The position numbers were made by a program, and so were the translations under genes. Below the pieces are notes generated by a model. That model was not told the DNA's origin. It saw only the letters and a program-made list of their open reading frames with translations, and ran no database searches. A DNA stretch of 64,000 nt from Streptomyces sp. NBC_01231 (lineage in GTDB: Bacteria; Actinomycetota; Actinomycetes; Streptomycetales; Streptomycetaceae), in assembly GCA_035999765.1 (NCBI GenBank), contig CP108521.1:868001-932000 (forward strand). The letters are read 5' to 3'. Below, one piece after another: positions 16,511-24,761 of this stretch; positions within the stretch are counted from its first letter, which is position 1; the number at the start of each line of letters is the position of its first letter.

Positions 16511-16531
16511 TGTCAAACGAACCAGTTCGTT
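16511..16531 (-). promoter_or_regulatory. MFS promoter -35 with TetR-type operator
   Basis: AACGAACCAGTTCGTT at 16516-16531 differs at one central base from the palindrome of the TetR gene (12216-12231). It directly abuts TTGACA read on the minus strand (16516-16511). A second, looser pair CGAAC/GTTCG with six bases between lies at 16467-16482, close to the MFS start. Confidence 0.65.
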
Positions 16532-16609
16532 CGAACTCGGCTCAAGAGGGCCACCGCGCTGCCCTCGCGTTCCCCTTCCGGCCCCAGCGGGAGTGTCTGC
16601 GCGTCGAGG

Positions 16610-19600
16610 TCACCCGGCGTTGAAGCGGTACCTGCCTGCCCGGGCTCGGTGGACGGCGTAGGCGGCGCCGCCCGAAGTGTCGTCCCGGACGAAGGCGGCA
16701 CCCCGGGGCACGGTGACGGGCTTGTCCCGGGTGGGGACCCAGATCTCGGCCTCCGTGTTGTACGGAATCCGCACCACGAGGTCGATCCCGCCGTCCGCGC
16801 GGCGGTGCCATTCCGAGGACACCTTGCCCCGGACCGTGTCGATCGAGGCGCTGACGTGGTCGAGCGTCGCGGGCGACAGGTCGGTGTCCTCGACGCTCGT
16901 CGGGACCCTGCTGTTGACGGCGGCCGCGGGGATGTACGGGCGGATGCGCAGCGACTCGTAGGCGGTCGAGGTCGGCCTGATGCCGGCCAGGCTCTGGTAG
17001 AACCAGGTGGCCACGTTGGAGCGGTAGTGGTGGTCGACCGACAGCCGGTCGGTCCACTGCTCCCACAGCGAGGTGGCGCCCTTGGCGATCTGGTGGACGT
17101 AGCCGGGGGTGCCGGTCTGGGTGACGGCCTTGAGGGCGACGTCCGTGTAGCCGTACTCGCTGAGGATGTTGAACTCATAGCGCGAGCCGTACATGTCGTT
17201 CTGGATGTGCTGGTCCGCCGTCACGATCCGGTCGGCGAGCAGCTTCGCGAGCGCCTCCTTGTTCTCCGCGACCGTCTTCGCACCGGCCAGGTAGCGGGGG
17301 TCGTCGGCGCCGAGATCCGAGCCCGGCACCAGGTCGAAGGCGATGGCCAGGGTGTTCTCGCTGGAGATGCTGCCCTGGGTGAAGTGCCCCTGTGCGGCGT
17401 CCCAGTAGTTGGCGATGAACGCCTTGCGGAGGGTCCGCGCCAACGCCGCGTAGTGGGCGGCGCGTTCGGTGCGGCCGAGCCTGCGGCCCACCTCGTCCAT
17501 GTAGTCGCAGAAGTGGATGTAGAAAGCGAGGCTGATGACGGCGTTGCTGCCGGGGCTCTCCGCGCCGGAGTACGCGCCGAGGGAGGCTTCGAAGCTGTAG
17601 TCGTTCTCGGCGGTGAACAGCGTCTCGTAGTACGTCAGGAGCGTGTCCTGGTGGTCGTAGAGCTCGGCGAACAGGCTGCTGTTGCCGTAGTACGTGTACA
17701 GCTCCCTCGGGATGACGAAGTACGCCGAGTCCCAGGCCGGCACCGCCTTCCACGCGGCGTTCCAGCCCGGGGTGTGGTCGTAGCCGTAACCGCCCTTGGC
17801 GATGGGGACGAACATGGGGAGCTGGCCGGTGGAGATCTGGGTGTCGGGGAAGTGGCGCAGGTAGTTGGTGAGGACCGCGTTGACGTCCCAGGTGAGGGAC
17901 TGTGACTCGGAGCTGGCCATGGCGTCTCCGGTCCAGCCGTTCTTCTCCCGTGACGGGGTGTCGGTGGGCTTCTGCACCAGGTTGTTCCGCTCGGCCCACT
18001 CCAGGTTGCGCTGCAGGCGGTTGATCAGGTCGTTGTCCGTGGTGAAGGTGCCGGTACGGGCGAACCCGGAGCGGGCGACGCCGACGGTCAGCACGTCCGC
18101 GTCCCGGGTGAGGTTGGGGACTCGTCCGAGGACCGTCTCCAGGTTCATCACCTCCAGGTAGCGGAAACCGAAGTGGCTGAACTGCTGCTCCCAGGTCTGC
18201 GTCGACCGCCCGCCGAGGGTGTAGTAGTGCGTCTGAAGGTTGGCGTCGTGCTGGAAGTTCTCCTCCTCGACCGAGAGCGGGGAGGAGGTCGTGCCGTCAC
18301 CGGCGACGATCCGGTTGCCGCCACGGATGCGCAGGGTGAGGCCTTCCCGGTCGGGGCGTATACCGGTGAGCGCCAGGCGGACGAAGCCTGTCAGGATCTG
18401 GCCGTAGTCCAGGACCCAGGCTCCCGAACCGGGAGCGGTCTCGGTGATCGAGATCGGGCGCAGTGTCCGGTCGACCAGGACCGGCTCCGCCTCGTGGGCG
18501 CGGAGGACGGCGGGCTTGAAGCCGTCGGGGATCGTCGTGGCGGGAAGCGCGCCGTGGTATTTGGGTGAGGGCGAGGAGCAACTGCCGGGCGGGATCAGGA
18601 CGGTGGCCGGTCGCCAGTCGCGGTCGGTGCGGTAGCCGGGTGCGCGCCAGTGTCCCAACTGGTCCGCTCGCCGGGCGTCGTACTTCTCGCCCGAGTAGAC
18701 GGAGTCGAACATCGTGGGCCCGTCCGCGCTGAGCCAGTCCTGGTCGGTGACGAGTGTGGTGGCGGAGCCGTCGGTGCAGGTGACGACGAGCTTCGCGCGC
18801 AGGCGGGGCTGGCCGGCGTAGGGGGCGAGCTGCCAGTACCACTCCTGGGGGGTCGTCACGCCGTACCAGCCGCGACCGAGTTCGGCGGCGAGCACGTTCT
18901 GCCCTCCGGCCTCCAGCAGCGCGGTGACGTCGAAGGTGTCGTACAGGACCGTGCGGTCGTAGGTGCTCTGGTCGGTGAGCAGCCGGGGCACGTTGGTCCG
19001 GTCACGGTCCGCCTGCTTGCCGTCGACGGTGATCGGGTCGCCGTTGACGGTGAACGAGACATTGCCTGCGGCGCTCAGGTGCAACCGGGCCTTGGCGATC
19101 CGGCGCCCGCGGGGCAGAGTGAACGCGCGGCGCAGCACCGGGGCCGGGTTGGCGATCGGCAGCACGCTGTTCTTGGACGGGATGAAGGGGTTCTTCGGCG
19201 GGAAGGTCAGGCCGGCGAGGGTGCCGATGCCGTTCTCGAACGGGTTGGCGCCCGTGGTCAGGTCGACGGAGAAGTCGGGCGCGGCGGTGCCGGTCACCTT
19301 GACGCTGCGCACGGTGGCGGAGGTGCCGCCGCCGAAGCCGAAGCTTCCGTGGCGGCGGATCTGGTCGCCCGCGAGGGTGCGGCTGTCGACCTCGACGCCG
19401 TTCACGGTGGTGGTGACGGTGAGCCCGTGGGCGGCGACTTTCACGGTGTGGTCGCGGGTGCCCCAGGTGTCCTTGGTCAGCCCTGTGGAGAGGGGGAGGG
19501 TGACCGTGCCGACGGGGACATTACGGGTGCCCGGCGTGGTGGGGTTGGTCTCGCTCTGCTGGTCGTAGTGGTCGACGCCCCAGTTCGGCTCGGAAGTGCC

Positions 19601-20311
19601 GTCGTCCACCCAGGTGTTGCCGGCGTAGTGGCTGGTCTTCATGACCAGCTGCATGTCGTCGCCGCTCTGCCGGACGGTCCAGTTGAGACCCTCGCCCCAG
19701 GTCTTGCCCAGCGGTTCGGCGCGCAGCAGCAGGGACAGCCCGTCGGCGGCGGACCCACCGCGGAAGACGACGGTCGCGGTCAGGTCCTGCCAGTCGTGGT
19801 CCTGCGCCTCGCGTCCGCCGATCCACCGCGCGCCCGACCAGTCCCTCTCCCCGTTCAGCAGGCCGGTCTCCCACATCGCCGACTCGCTCCAGGGGCCGGG
19901 GGCGCCCTTCTCGTCCCAGGTCCGTACCCGCCAGAAGTACGCCTGCTCCGACCGCAGCGCGCCGCCCCCGTAGGCGACCTCGGTGCTGTTGAATCCGGCC
20001 GCGCCCGCCACCTTGCCGCTGCGCCAGACGTCGGCCTTGCCGGGCCTGGTGCCGACCTGGATCTCGTACGCGGTCTGCCTGGCCACCGGAGGCACCCAGC
20101 TGAACGTCGGCGCGGTCTGCGTGCCCAGGGGCGCGACCCGGGAGTTGACCTGCGGGTCCGCGGGCGCGGAACCGTGCCTGCCTGGCGCTGCCGCACTCGC
20201 CGCCACGGCCTTCGGCGCGACGGCGAGCGGGAGCGAGGTCCCGGCTGCCGCGGCCGTCATGATGCCGAGCATGTGTCGGCGGCTCAACGCACTTCTGTTT
20301 TCCTCGGCCAC
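16610..20311 (-). CDS. Alpha-L-rhamnosidase (GH78), Tat-exported
   Basis: 1233 residues. GTG at 20311 is preceded by AAAGGA at nine bases. A twin-arginine signal reads SRRHMLGIMTAAAAG, so it is exported folded. Domain order: an N-terminal fibronectin-like region (to about 150, YFWRVRTWDEKG), an inserted jelly-roll/laminin-type domain (about 170-350), the beta-sandwich of GH78 (about 390-650), then the (alpha/alpha)6 barrel carrying DTPSREKNGWTGDAM with the catalytic acid, and a C-terminal beta domain (SLAGIRPT, GKVSSEWHR). The family removes terminal L-rhamnose from pectic side chains and glycosides. It stands alone. Its promoter carries a LacI-like palindrome, but no LacI gene is adjacent. 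Confidence 0.92.
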   Translation of the reverse strand: MAEENRSALSRRHMLGIMTAAAAGTSLPLAVAPKAVAASAAAPGRHGSAPADPQVNSRVAPLGTQTAPTFSWVPPVARQTAYEIQVGTRPGKADVWRSGKVAGAAGFNSTEVAYGGGALRSEQAYFWRVRTWDEKGAPGPWSESAMWETGLLNGERDWSGARWIGGREAQDHDWQDLTATVVFRGGSAADGLSLLLRAEPLGKTWGEGLNWTVRQSGDDMQLVMKTSHYAGNTWVDDGTSEPNWGVDHYDQQSETNPTTPGTRNVPVGTVTLPLSTGLTKDTWGTRDHTVKVAAHGLTVTTTVNGVEVDSRTLAGDQIRRHGSFGFGGGTSATVRSVKVTGTAAPDFSVDLTTGANPFENGIGTLAGLTFPPKNPFIPSKNSVLPIANPAPVLRRAFTLPRGRRIAKARLHLSAAGNVSFTVNGDPITVDGKQADRDRTNVPRLLTDQSTYDRTVLYDTFDVTALLEAGGQNVLAAELGRGWYGVTTPQEWYWQLAPYAGQPRLRAKLVVTCTDGSATTLVTDQDWLSADGPTMFDSVYSGEKYDARRADQLGHWRAPGYRTDRDWRPATVLIPPGSCSSPSPKYHGALPATTIPDGFKPAVLRAHEAEPVLVDRTLRPISITETAPGSGAWVLDYGQILTGFVRLALTGIRPDREGLTLRIRGGNRIVAGDGTTSSPLSVEEENFQHDANLQTHYYTLGGRSTQTWEQQFSHFGFRYLEVMNLETVLGRVPNLTRDADVLTVGVARSGFARTGTFTTDNDLINRLQRNLEWAERNNLVQKPTDTPSREKNGWTGDAMASSESQSLTWDVNAVLTNYLRHFPDTQISTGQLPMFVPIAKGGYGYDHTPGWNAAWKAVPAWDSAYFVIPRELYTYYGNSSLFAELYDHQDTLLTYYETLFTAENDYSFEASLGAYSGAESPGSNAVISLAFYIHFCDYMDEVGRRLGRTERAAHYAALARTLRKAFIANYWDAAQGHFTQGSISSENTLAIAFDLVPGSDLGADDPRYLAGAKTVAENKEALAKLLADRIVTADQHIQNDMYGSRYEFNILSEYGYTDVALKAVTQTGTPGYVHQIAKGATSLWEQWTDRLSVDHHYRSNVATWFYQSLAGIRPTSTAYESLRIRPYIPAAAVNSRVPTSVEDTDLSPATLDHVSASIDTVRGKVSSEWHRRADGGIDLVVRIPYNTEAEIWVPTRDKPVTVPRGAAFVRDDTSGGAAYAVHRARAGRYRFNAG

Positions 20312-20416
20312 GGCTCAGATTCCTTTCACAACCGTGTGGGAACGGGGGTGTCCCTCCCCCAGGAACATCTGGGTGCTCGTGGCTGCACACATGGCAGCAG
20401 AAGCCGACCAGAAGAT

Positions 20417-20446
20417 TTGAAACGTTTCAATACCTTCCAAGTGGAA
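20417..20446. promoter_or_regulatory. Operator-like palindromes upstream of the rhamnosidase
   Basis: TTGAAACGTTTCAA (20417-20430) is a perfect 14-bp palindrome of the LacI/CcpA operator type. Five bases on, TTCCA-AG-TGGAA (20435-20446) is a second perfect inverted repeat. Both lie 106-135 bp upstream of the rhamnosidase start, in an AT-richer island. A LacI-family repressor encoded elsewhere is the likely reader. Confidence 0.6.
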
Positions 20447-20548
20447 AGCTTACGAACAAGGAAGGCGCAAACACAATGGTTCTGACTCGATGACGACCTC
20501 GATGACGACGCCGCCCGGCCCGCGAGGGCGAGCAGGCCGCAGGTCGGA

Positions 20549-20809
20549 GTGCGTGCCGTCGTCGGCCATGTCGTCGGGGACACGACCTCGCGGGCGAGGA
20601 GGACTCGTCGGGTCACACGGTGCAGTGGACGTCGTACGCGTCCTGCTGCCGTGCACTACGACCGCAAGCGGGCCGAGGGCGAACGCCACGTCCAGGACGT
20701 TTGGCTTTGGCCCGGCGGCGAGTCAGTGGCCCTATGGGCCCTCATCCGTGATCGAGGGTGCTGCAAGGCCGCGCCTGCGGCTGCCCCTCAGACAGGTCCC
20801 TGCTCATGA
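20549..20809 (+). pseudogene. Decayed IS110-family transposase C-terminus
   Basis: A short frame contains AAVHYDRKRAEGERHVQ, close to the FYxRKRAEGKxHxQ segment near the end of IS110-family transposases. After it, the typical ALARRRVNVLWALIRD is broken. The DNA at about 20710-20770 still spells ARRRV in one frame and LWALIRDRGC in another, so small indels have shifted the frame. No DEDD catalytic part and no intact ends are visible. This fills most of the 540-bp space between the rhamnosidase and phosphotransferase genes. The identification rests on remembered family sequence and is moderate. Confidence 0.45.
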
Positions 20810-20852
20810 ACCGAGGAAAGCGTCACCCACCATGAGGGCAGCCGGGTCCAAC

Positions 20853-21635
20853 TCAGCCGGCGAGCAAGGCACGCGCCCACTGTTCTTCGCGTTGTTCGAT
20901 GTATTCGGCGTCGCTTCGCCAGGCGTCGCCGTGGCCTTCCGCCCAGAGCCTCGCCCATGGCTGGTTGCCTTGCGCCGATTGGTCGCGCAGGAAGTCGTGC
21001 ATGGCCAGGGTGCGGCGGCCGAGCAGAGGCACCAGGTCACGCCGTTGGGTCTCCTCGAGTCCGTAAGCGTCGGCGAACGTCCTCAGGCGATCGTCGGCAT
21101 CGGTGCGTTGCCAGTGGGGATGCGCGGACAGCGGGACAAAGCCGTGCATGGCATAGGCGACGTCCCACAGCCGGGTACCGGGGCCGGCCGTGTCCCAGTC
21201 GATGAAGGCCCACGCATCCTCTCCGTCGGCCACCAGGTTCCACGGGGCCAGGTCCTGGTGGGCGATGATGTCGGCTCCCTCGGCGGGGATGAGTACCTGC
21301 CATTGGGCGTCGGGCGGTGGCGTGAAATCCTCCACCGCATCGTGGAAGTCCCTGATCAGTCGGGCGACGCGGGCCAGTCGCCGCGCGGGCTCAAGGAGCG
21401 CGAACCGGTCGGGCCAGACCACCTCGCCCGTCACGAAGGTCAGTACCTCTCGGCCCTGTTCGTCGATGCCGAGGGCGCGCGGAGCCGCCCGGAAGCCCGC
21501 CTCGTGGAGGTGGGTGAGCAGTGCGTGCACTGCTGGAGTCCAGGGGCCCGCCGGGCGGCGGACGGTGTCACCGACGCGGACGACACCGGCGCTGACGTTC
21601 CCGCCGGACAGCGGCTGCTCTTCGTCGTACTGCAT
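20853..21635 (-). CDS. Aminoglycoside phosphotransferase-fold (APH) family protein
   Basis: 260 residues, kinase-like fold. The C-lobe shows HQDLAPWNLVADGE (catalytic D128, metal-binding N133) and AFIDWDTAGPG (D146), the Brenner-type motifs of APH/choline kinase enzymes. The N-lobe is short, with no clear P-loop-like Gly region beyond SGGNVSAGVVRVGDTV. It probably phosphorylates a small hydroxylated metabolite or antibiotic; the substrate is unknown. The start ATG at 21635 lacks a good ribosome binding site, but a TetR gene lies 150 bp upstream in the same direction. These proteins are common in Streptomyces and most do not confer resistance. Confidence 0.88.
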   Translation of the reverse strand: MQYDEEQPLSGGNVSAGVVRVGDTVRRPAGPWTPAVHALLTHLHEAGFRAAPRALGIDEQGREVLTFVTGEVVWPDRFALLEPARRLARVARLIRDFHDAVEDFTPPPDAQWQVLIPAEGADIIAHQDLAPWNLVADGEDAWAFIDWDTAGPGTRLWDVAYAMHGFVPLSAHPHWQRTDADDRLRTFADAYGLEETQRRDLVPLLGRRTLAMHDFLRDQSAQGNQPWARLWAEGHGDAWRSDAEYIEQREEQWARALLAG

Positions 21636-21785
21636 GACGGCAGTCTGGTCGACCAGCCCTCGCCGATCACCTCAATTTCGGGCGGGCCGCACCGTCCCCG
21701 AGACTGCAGCCCTCCCTGCTACTGAACGCCCACCGCGCGGTCGGCGTGACCGACTGCGCCCACAACTGCGGAACGCGCGGCCGGT

Positions 21786-22514
21786 TCAGCCTGCCAGGCG
21801 CTGGAGCCATTCGCGCAGCAGAGCCGTCTCCGTGTCTCGCAGAGGTACCCCGGCGCCCGCAGCCGGGGCCCCGGTGGTGAATGCGGTTTCCAGTGCGGCG
21901 TCGAGGGCGAGTGCGCGCGAGGCCAGGTCCGACCCGGAGGAGGCGGGCGGGTCCGTGGTGACCGAGGCGATGACGGTGTCCCGCAGCCGTGCGGAAGTGG
22001 TCAGGTCCCGCTCCGAGGGCTCTTCGCCGATCAGCGCCAGCGTGGCACCGGTCGTCGCGGCGTGGATGACACGGGTCGCCTGCGCCACCGGAACTCGAAG
22101 GCGCCCGGCCTCGGCCGCCCGGCCCAGCAAGTTCACCAGCAGGGCGTGCGCCTCGTCCGCGGCCGGGGGCCGCCGCCCGGGCTGCACAGTGCCGTACATG
22201 AGCATGTAGAACGCGGGGTGCTGCACTCCGAAGTCGACGTGCAGGTCCCAGCCACGGTAGAGGTCGGCCACCGGGTCGTCGGGGGTCTGCGCCAGTGCTT
22301 CCCGTTTCTCGGCCAGGTACATCTCGAATCCGTAGGCGGCCAGCTCGGCCAGGAGTCCGTCCTTGTCGTCGAACATCCGGTACAGCGCGGGGGCCGTGAT
22401 GCCCGCGGCTGCGGCGACAGCGCGCGTGGAGACCGCCTCGCTGCCGCCCTCCTCCAAAAGCTTGGCGGCCACCTGCAGCACCTGGCGCCGCGCGGCGCGT
22501 CGTCCCTCGCTCAT
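21786..22514 (-). CDS. TetR/AcrR family transcriptional regulator
   Basis: 242 residues. Helix-turn-helix: RQVLQVAAKLLEEGGSEAVS and TRAVAAAAGITAPALYRMFD. The helical effector domain includes YRGWDLHVDFGVQHPAFYML and a TetR_C-type MYGTVQPGRRPP. A 10-bp-arm inverted repeat lies 23 bp upstream of its ATG, between it and the divergent flavodoxin-like gene. It therefore very likely represses both itself and that quinone-reductase-type gene, a common arrangement for redox-stress sensing. Confidence 0.9.
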   Translation of the reverse strand: MSEGRRAARRQVLQVAAKLLEEGGSEAVSTRAVAAAAGITAPALYRMFDDKDGLLAELAAYGFEMYLAEKREALAQTPDDPVADLYRGWDLHVDFGVQHPAFYMLMYGTVQPGRRPPAADEAHALLVNLLGRAAEAGRLRVPVAQATRVIHAATTGATLALIGEEPSERDLTTSARLRDTVIASVTTDPPASSGSDLASRALALDAALETAFTTGAPAAGAGVPLRDTETALLREWLQRLAG

Positions 22515-22536
22515 GGAACAACGATATCTCAGTTTG

Positions 22537-22562
22537 CGTAGCGCCGCCTTATCGGTGCTACG
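22537..22562. promoter_or_regulatory. TetR operator-like inverted repeat
   Basis: CGTAGCGCCG (22537-22546), a 6-bp spacer, then CGGTGCTACG (22553-22562): 10-bp arms with one mismatch. It is positioned in the divergent region between the TetR gene (start 22514) and the flavodoxin-like gene (start 22756). Confidence 0.6.
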
Positions 22563-22755
22563 GTTTCAGGCGGAACGACGATCCATGCTGATGGTGGTCG
22601 GCGCCGTCCCGCGATGGAGGGCATGCACCACGCCCTGGTCCGGGCCGCCGGTCCCCCACACGTGGAGCAGTGCTGCCGACCGCCGCAGCGGGCAGCTCAT
22701 CGTCCGCCGACACCACGACCGAACACGCCGCCATCGCGGCAGGAGAGGAACACCC

Positions 22756-23343
22756 ATGTCCGACATCTCGATCGTCATCGCGTCGCATTCCGGCTACGGC
22801 CACACCGCGCAGATCGCCACGGCCGTCGCGGACGGCGCACGTTCCATCGCCGGGACGCACGTCCACCGCGTGGACGTCGCCTCCCTCAGTGACGCCGACT
22901 GGGAACTGATGGACGCCGCGGACGCCATCATCTTCGGTACCCCCACCTACATGGGCACCGCGTCGGGGGCGTTCCACGCCTTCGCCGAGGCCAGCAGCAA
23001 GCGGTGGATGACCCGCGCCTGGAGCGACAAGCTCGCGGCGGGATTCACCAACTCCGGCTCCATGAGCGGCGACAAGCTGCACACCCTGCAGTACCTCTCA
23101 CTCCTGGCGGCCCAGCACGGAATGCTCTGGGTGAGCCTGAACCTCCTGCCCGGCTGGAACACCACCACCTCCAGCCCTCAGGACGACAACCGCCTCGGCT
23201 TCTACCTCGGCGCCGGCGCGCAGAGCTTCAACGACACCGCCGCGGTCGACGACGCAGACCTGAACACGGCCCGCCACCTCGGCCGACGCGTCGCCGAGCA
23301 CACCCGGATCCACCGCGCCGGACTGACCGCCGCAGCGCACTGA
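22756..23343 (+). CDS. Flavodoxin family / NAD(P)H:quinone oxidoreductase-like protein
   Basis: 195 residues, ATG at 22756 preceded by AGGAGAGGAACACCC. The flavodoxin fold shows the phosphate-binding loop ASHSGYGHTAQIA, AIIFGTPTYMGTASGAFHAF (flavin loop, WrbA-like) and SDKLAAGFTNSGSMSGDKL. Such WrbA/Lot6-like enzymes bind FMN and reduce quinones by two electrons. The divergent TetR gene with an inverted repeat between them suggests induction by an electrophile or quinone. Upstream frames that extend this gene have no coding support, because they run through the TetR promoter. Confidence 0.88.
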   Translation: MSDISIVIASHSGYGHTAQIATAVADGARSIAGTHVHRVDVASLSDADWELMDAADAIIFGTPTYMGTASGAFHAFAEASSKRWMTRAWSDKLAAGFTNSGSMSGDKLHTLQYLSLLAAQHGMLWVSLNLLPGWNTTTSSPQDDNRLGFYLGAGAQSFNDTAAVDDADLNTARHLGRRVAEHTRIHRAGLTAAAH

Positions 23344-23393
23344 CACAACGGTCCGCCAAAAATTACCTTCAGTTTCTTTCAGAGGAGCGAGTC

Positions 23394-23460
23394 ATGCAGC
23401 ACCGGATCACCGATGTCGTCGCTTCCTTCTTCCTCGTCGGGCTCGCGGGAAGAACAATGG
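23394..23460 (+). pseudogene. Possible truncated gene start with strong ribosome binding site
   Basis: AGAGGAG (23381-23387) is followed at good spacing by ATG and MQHRITDVVASFFLVGLAG, which looks like a genuine protein start. The frame then runs into the antisense of the methionine aminopeptidase gene from about 23460 and loses coding character. I read it as the 5' remnant of a gene whose body was lost when the aminopeptidase segment joined. I do not recognise the family. Confidence 0.35.
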
Positions 23461-23467
23461 GGCCACC

Positions 23468-24250
23468 TCAGAGCTGCGCCTGCTTCGGCAAGGTGAGGAT
23501 TTCGGCTCCGTCCTCGGTGATGGCGATCGTGTGCTCACTGTGTGCTGTCCGGCAGCCTGTCGCACTTCGGAGCGTCCACCCGTCGGCGTCGGTGACGAGT
23601 TCAGCGGTGTCCGCCATGACCCACGGCTCCAGTGCCAGCAGCAACCCGGGGCGCAGTTTGTATCCGCGGCCAGGCCGTCCGGTGTTCGCAACGTGCGGGT
23701 CCTGGTGCATCGTTGATCCGATGCCATGACCTCCGAACTCGGTGTTGATCGGGTACCCCGCCGCACTGAGCACCGTGCCGATGGCATGGGAGATGTCGCC
23801 GATGCGAGCCCCGGGTTTGACAGCGGCGATCCCCGCGGCCAGCGCGCGTTCGGTTGCACTGATCATCGCGACGCTCTCCGGGGTCTTCGCGTCGCCCACG
23901 ATGAAGCTGATGGCAGCGTCCGCAGCGACACCGCCCTTGGAGACGGCGAGGTCGAGTGTCAGCAGATCGCCGTCGGCGAGCGTGTAGTCGTACGGCTGCC
24001 CGTGGAGCACGGCGTCATTGACGGCCGTGCAGATGTAGTGGCCGAACGGGCCGCGCCCGAAGGACGGTTCGTAGTCGACGTAGCAGGACAGCGCTCCCGC
24101 ATCGACGATCATGGTCTTGGCCCACCGGTCGATGTCCAGAAGGTTCGTGCCTATCGTGCTACGGCTCTTCAGCGTCTGCAGGATGTCTGCGACCAGGGCA
24201 CCTGTGTCTTTTGCTCGGGCGAGCAGGGTGGGGTTCAGGATCTCGATCAT
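23468..24250 (-). CDS. map: Methionine aminopeptidase, type I (second copy type)
   Basis: 260 residues. Removes the initiator methionine from nascent proteins. All pita-bread metal ligands are present: D100 (LLTLDLAV), D111 (GVAADAAISF), H175 (GGHGIGSTMHQDPHV), E208 (LALEPWV) and E239 (AHSEHTIAIT), plus the substrate-side H83 (VLHGQPYDY). No N-terminal zinc-finger or SH3 extension. It is not in the ribosomal-protein region where the housekeeping map gene usually sits, and it is divergent from a small XRE regulator. I infer a conditionally expressed paralogue, possibly one that replaces an inhibited enzyme. Start ATG at 24250 follows GAGAAGGG. Confidence 0.92.
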   Translation of the reverse strand: MIEILNPTLLARAKDTGALVADILQTLKSRSTIGTNLLDIDRWAKTMIVDAGALSCYVDYEPSFGRGPFGHYICTAVNDAVLHGQPYDYTLADGDLLTLDLAVSKGGVAADAAISFIVGDAKTPESVAMISATERALAAGIAAVKPGARIGDISHAIGTVLSAAGYPINTEFGGHGIGSTMHQDPHVANTGRPGRGYKLRPGLLLALEPWVMADTAELVTDADGWTLRSATGCRTAHSEHTIAITEDGAEILTLPKQAQL

Positions 24251-24257
24251 GCGGCGC

Positions 24258-24315
24258 CCTTCTCATGCGGCCTTCTCATGCAACCAATAACTATACCGGC
24301 CATACTATACCGGTA
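24258..24315. promoter_or_regulatory. Divergent map/XRE control region with two sets of repeats
   Basis: ACTATACCGG occurs twice (24290-24299 and 24304-24313, 14 bp apart). The second copy forms the palindrome TACCGGTA (24308-24315). These AT-rich boxes probably contain the -10 elements and are good candidates for the small XRE operator. Next to them CCTTCTCATGC is duplicated (24258-24268 and 24271-24281). On the minus strand this doubles the ribosome binding site before the aminopeptidase start. Confidence 0.55.
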
Positions 24316-24329
24316 CTAGAATCGGAGTC

Positions 24330-24632
24330 ATGGTCAGGTTGCCGCTCACTCCCGCAGAGGTCGAACGCGGACAGCGCCTCGGCGCACTCCTACGTCGGGC
24401 CAGGGGAGAGCGCTCGATGCTCGCTGTCGCGCTCGACGCACGTGTCTCACCGGAGACCCTCCGGAAGATCGAGTCGGGCCGCGTGGCCACCCCTTCCTTC
24501 CCGACCATCGCGGCGATCGCCGATGTCCTGGGCCTCTCCCTCGATTCGGTGTGGGCCGAGATCAGCCAGCCCGAGGGTGGCGTCAGACCGACCGGCTCCG
24601 GTCACAACGCAATTGAGCGGTTGACGGCGTAG
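24330..24632 (+). CDS. Small XRE family helix-turn-helix regulator
   Basis: 100 residues, essentially only a Cro/C1 domain: RGQRLGALLRRARGERSMLA, VALDARVSPETLRKIESGRV and PSFPTIAAIADVLGLSLDSV. Start ATG at 24330 has CGGAGTC directly upstream. It is divergent from the methionine aminopeptidase gene over a repeat-rich promoter, and is probably its repressor. A similar map/XRE pair may act as a self-contained regulatory module. No toxin-like partner is visible. Confidence 0.88.
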   Translation: MVRLPLTPAEVERGQRLGALLRRARGERSMLAVALDARVSPETLRKIESGRVATPSFPTIAAIADVLGLSLDSVWAEISQPEGGVRPTGSGHNAIERLTA

Positions 24633-24761
24633 GTCTCGATCCCGCAGCTGCGTCGGAGGCGTCGTCGTACGGCGCCTGAGCGGGAAAGCGCGGGCCCGGC
24701 TCTCAACCGACTCCCAGGGGGCAGCCCCAGGTGGTCAGAGATCAGCTGGGCCGGCTGCTCC

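Noticed and set aside
20490..21725. 411-codon plus-strand frame through the phosphotransferase gene
   Set aside because: It begins in the decayed IS110 region and continues as antisense of the phosphotransferase gene, with no own motifs.
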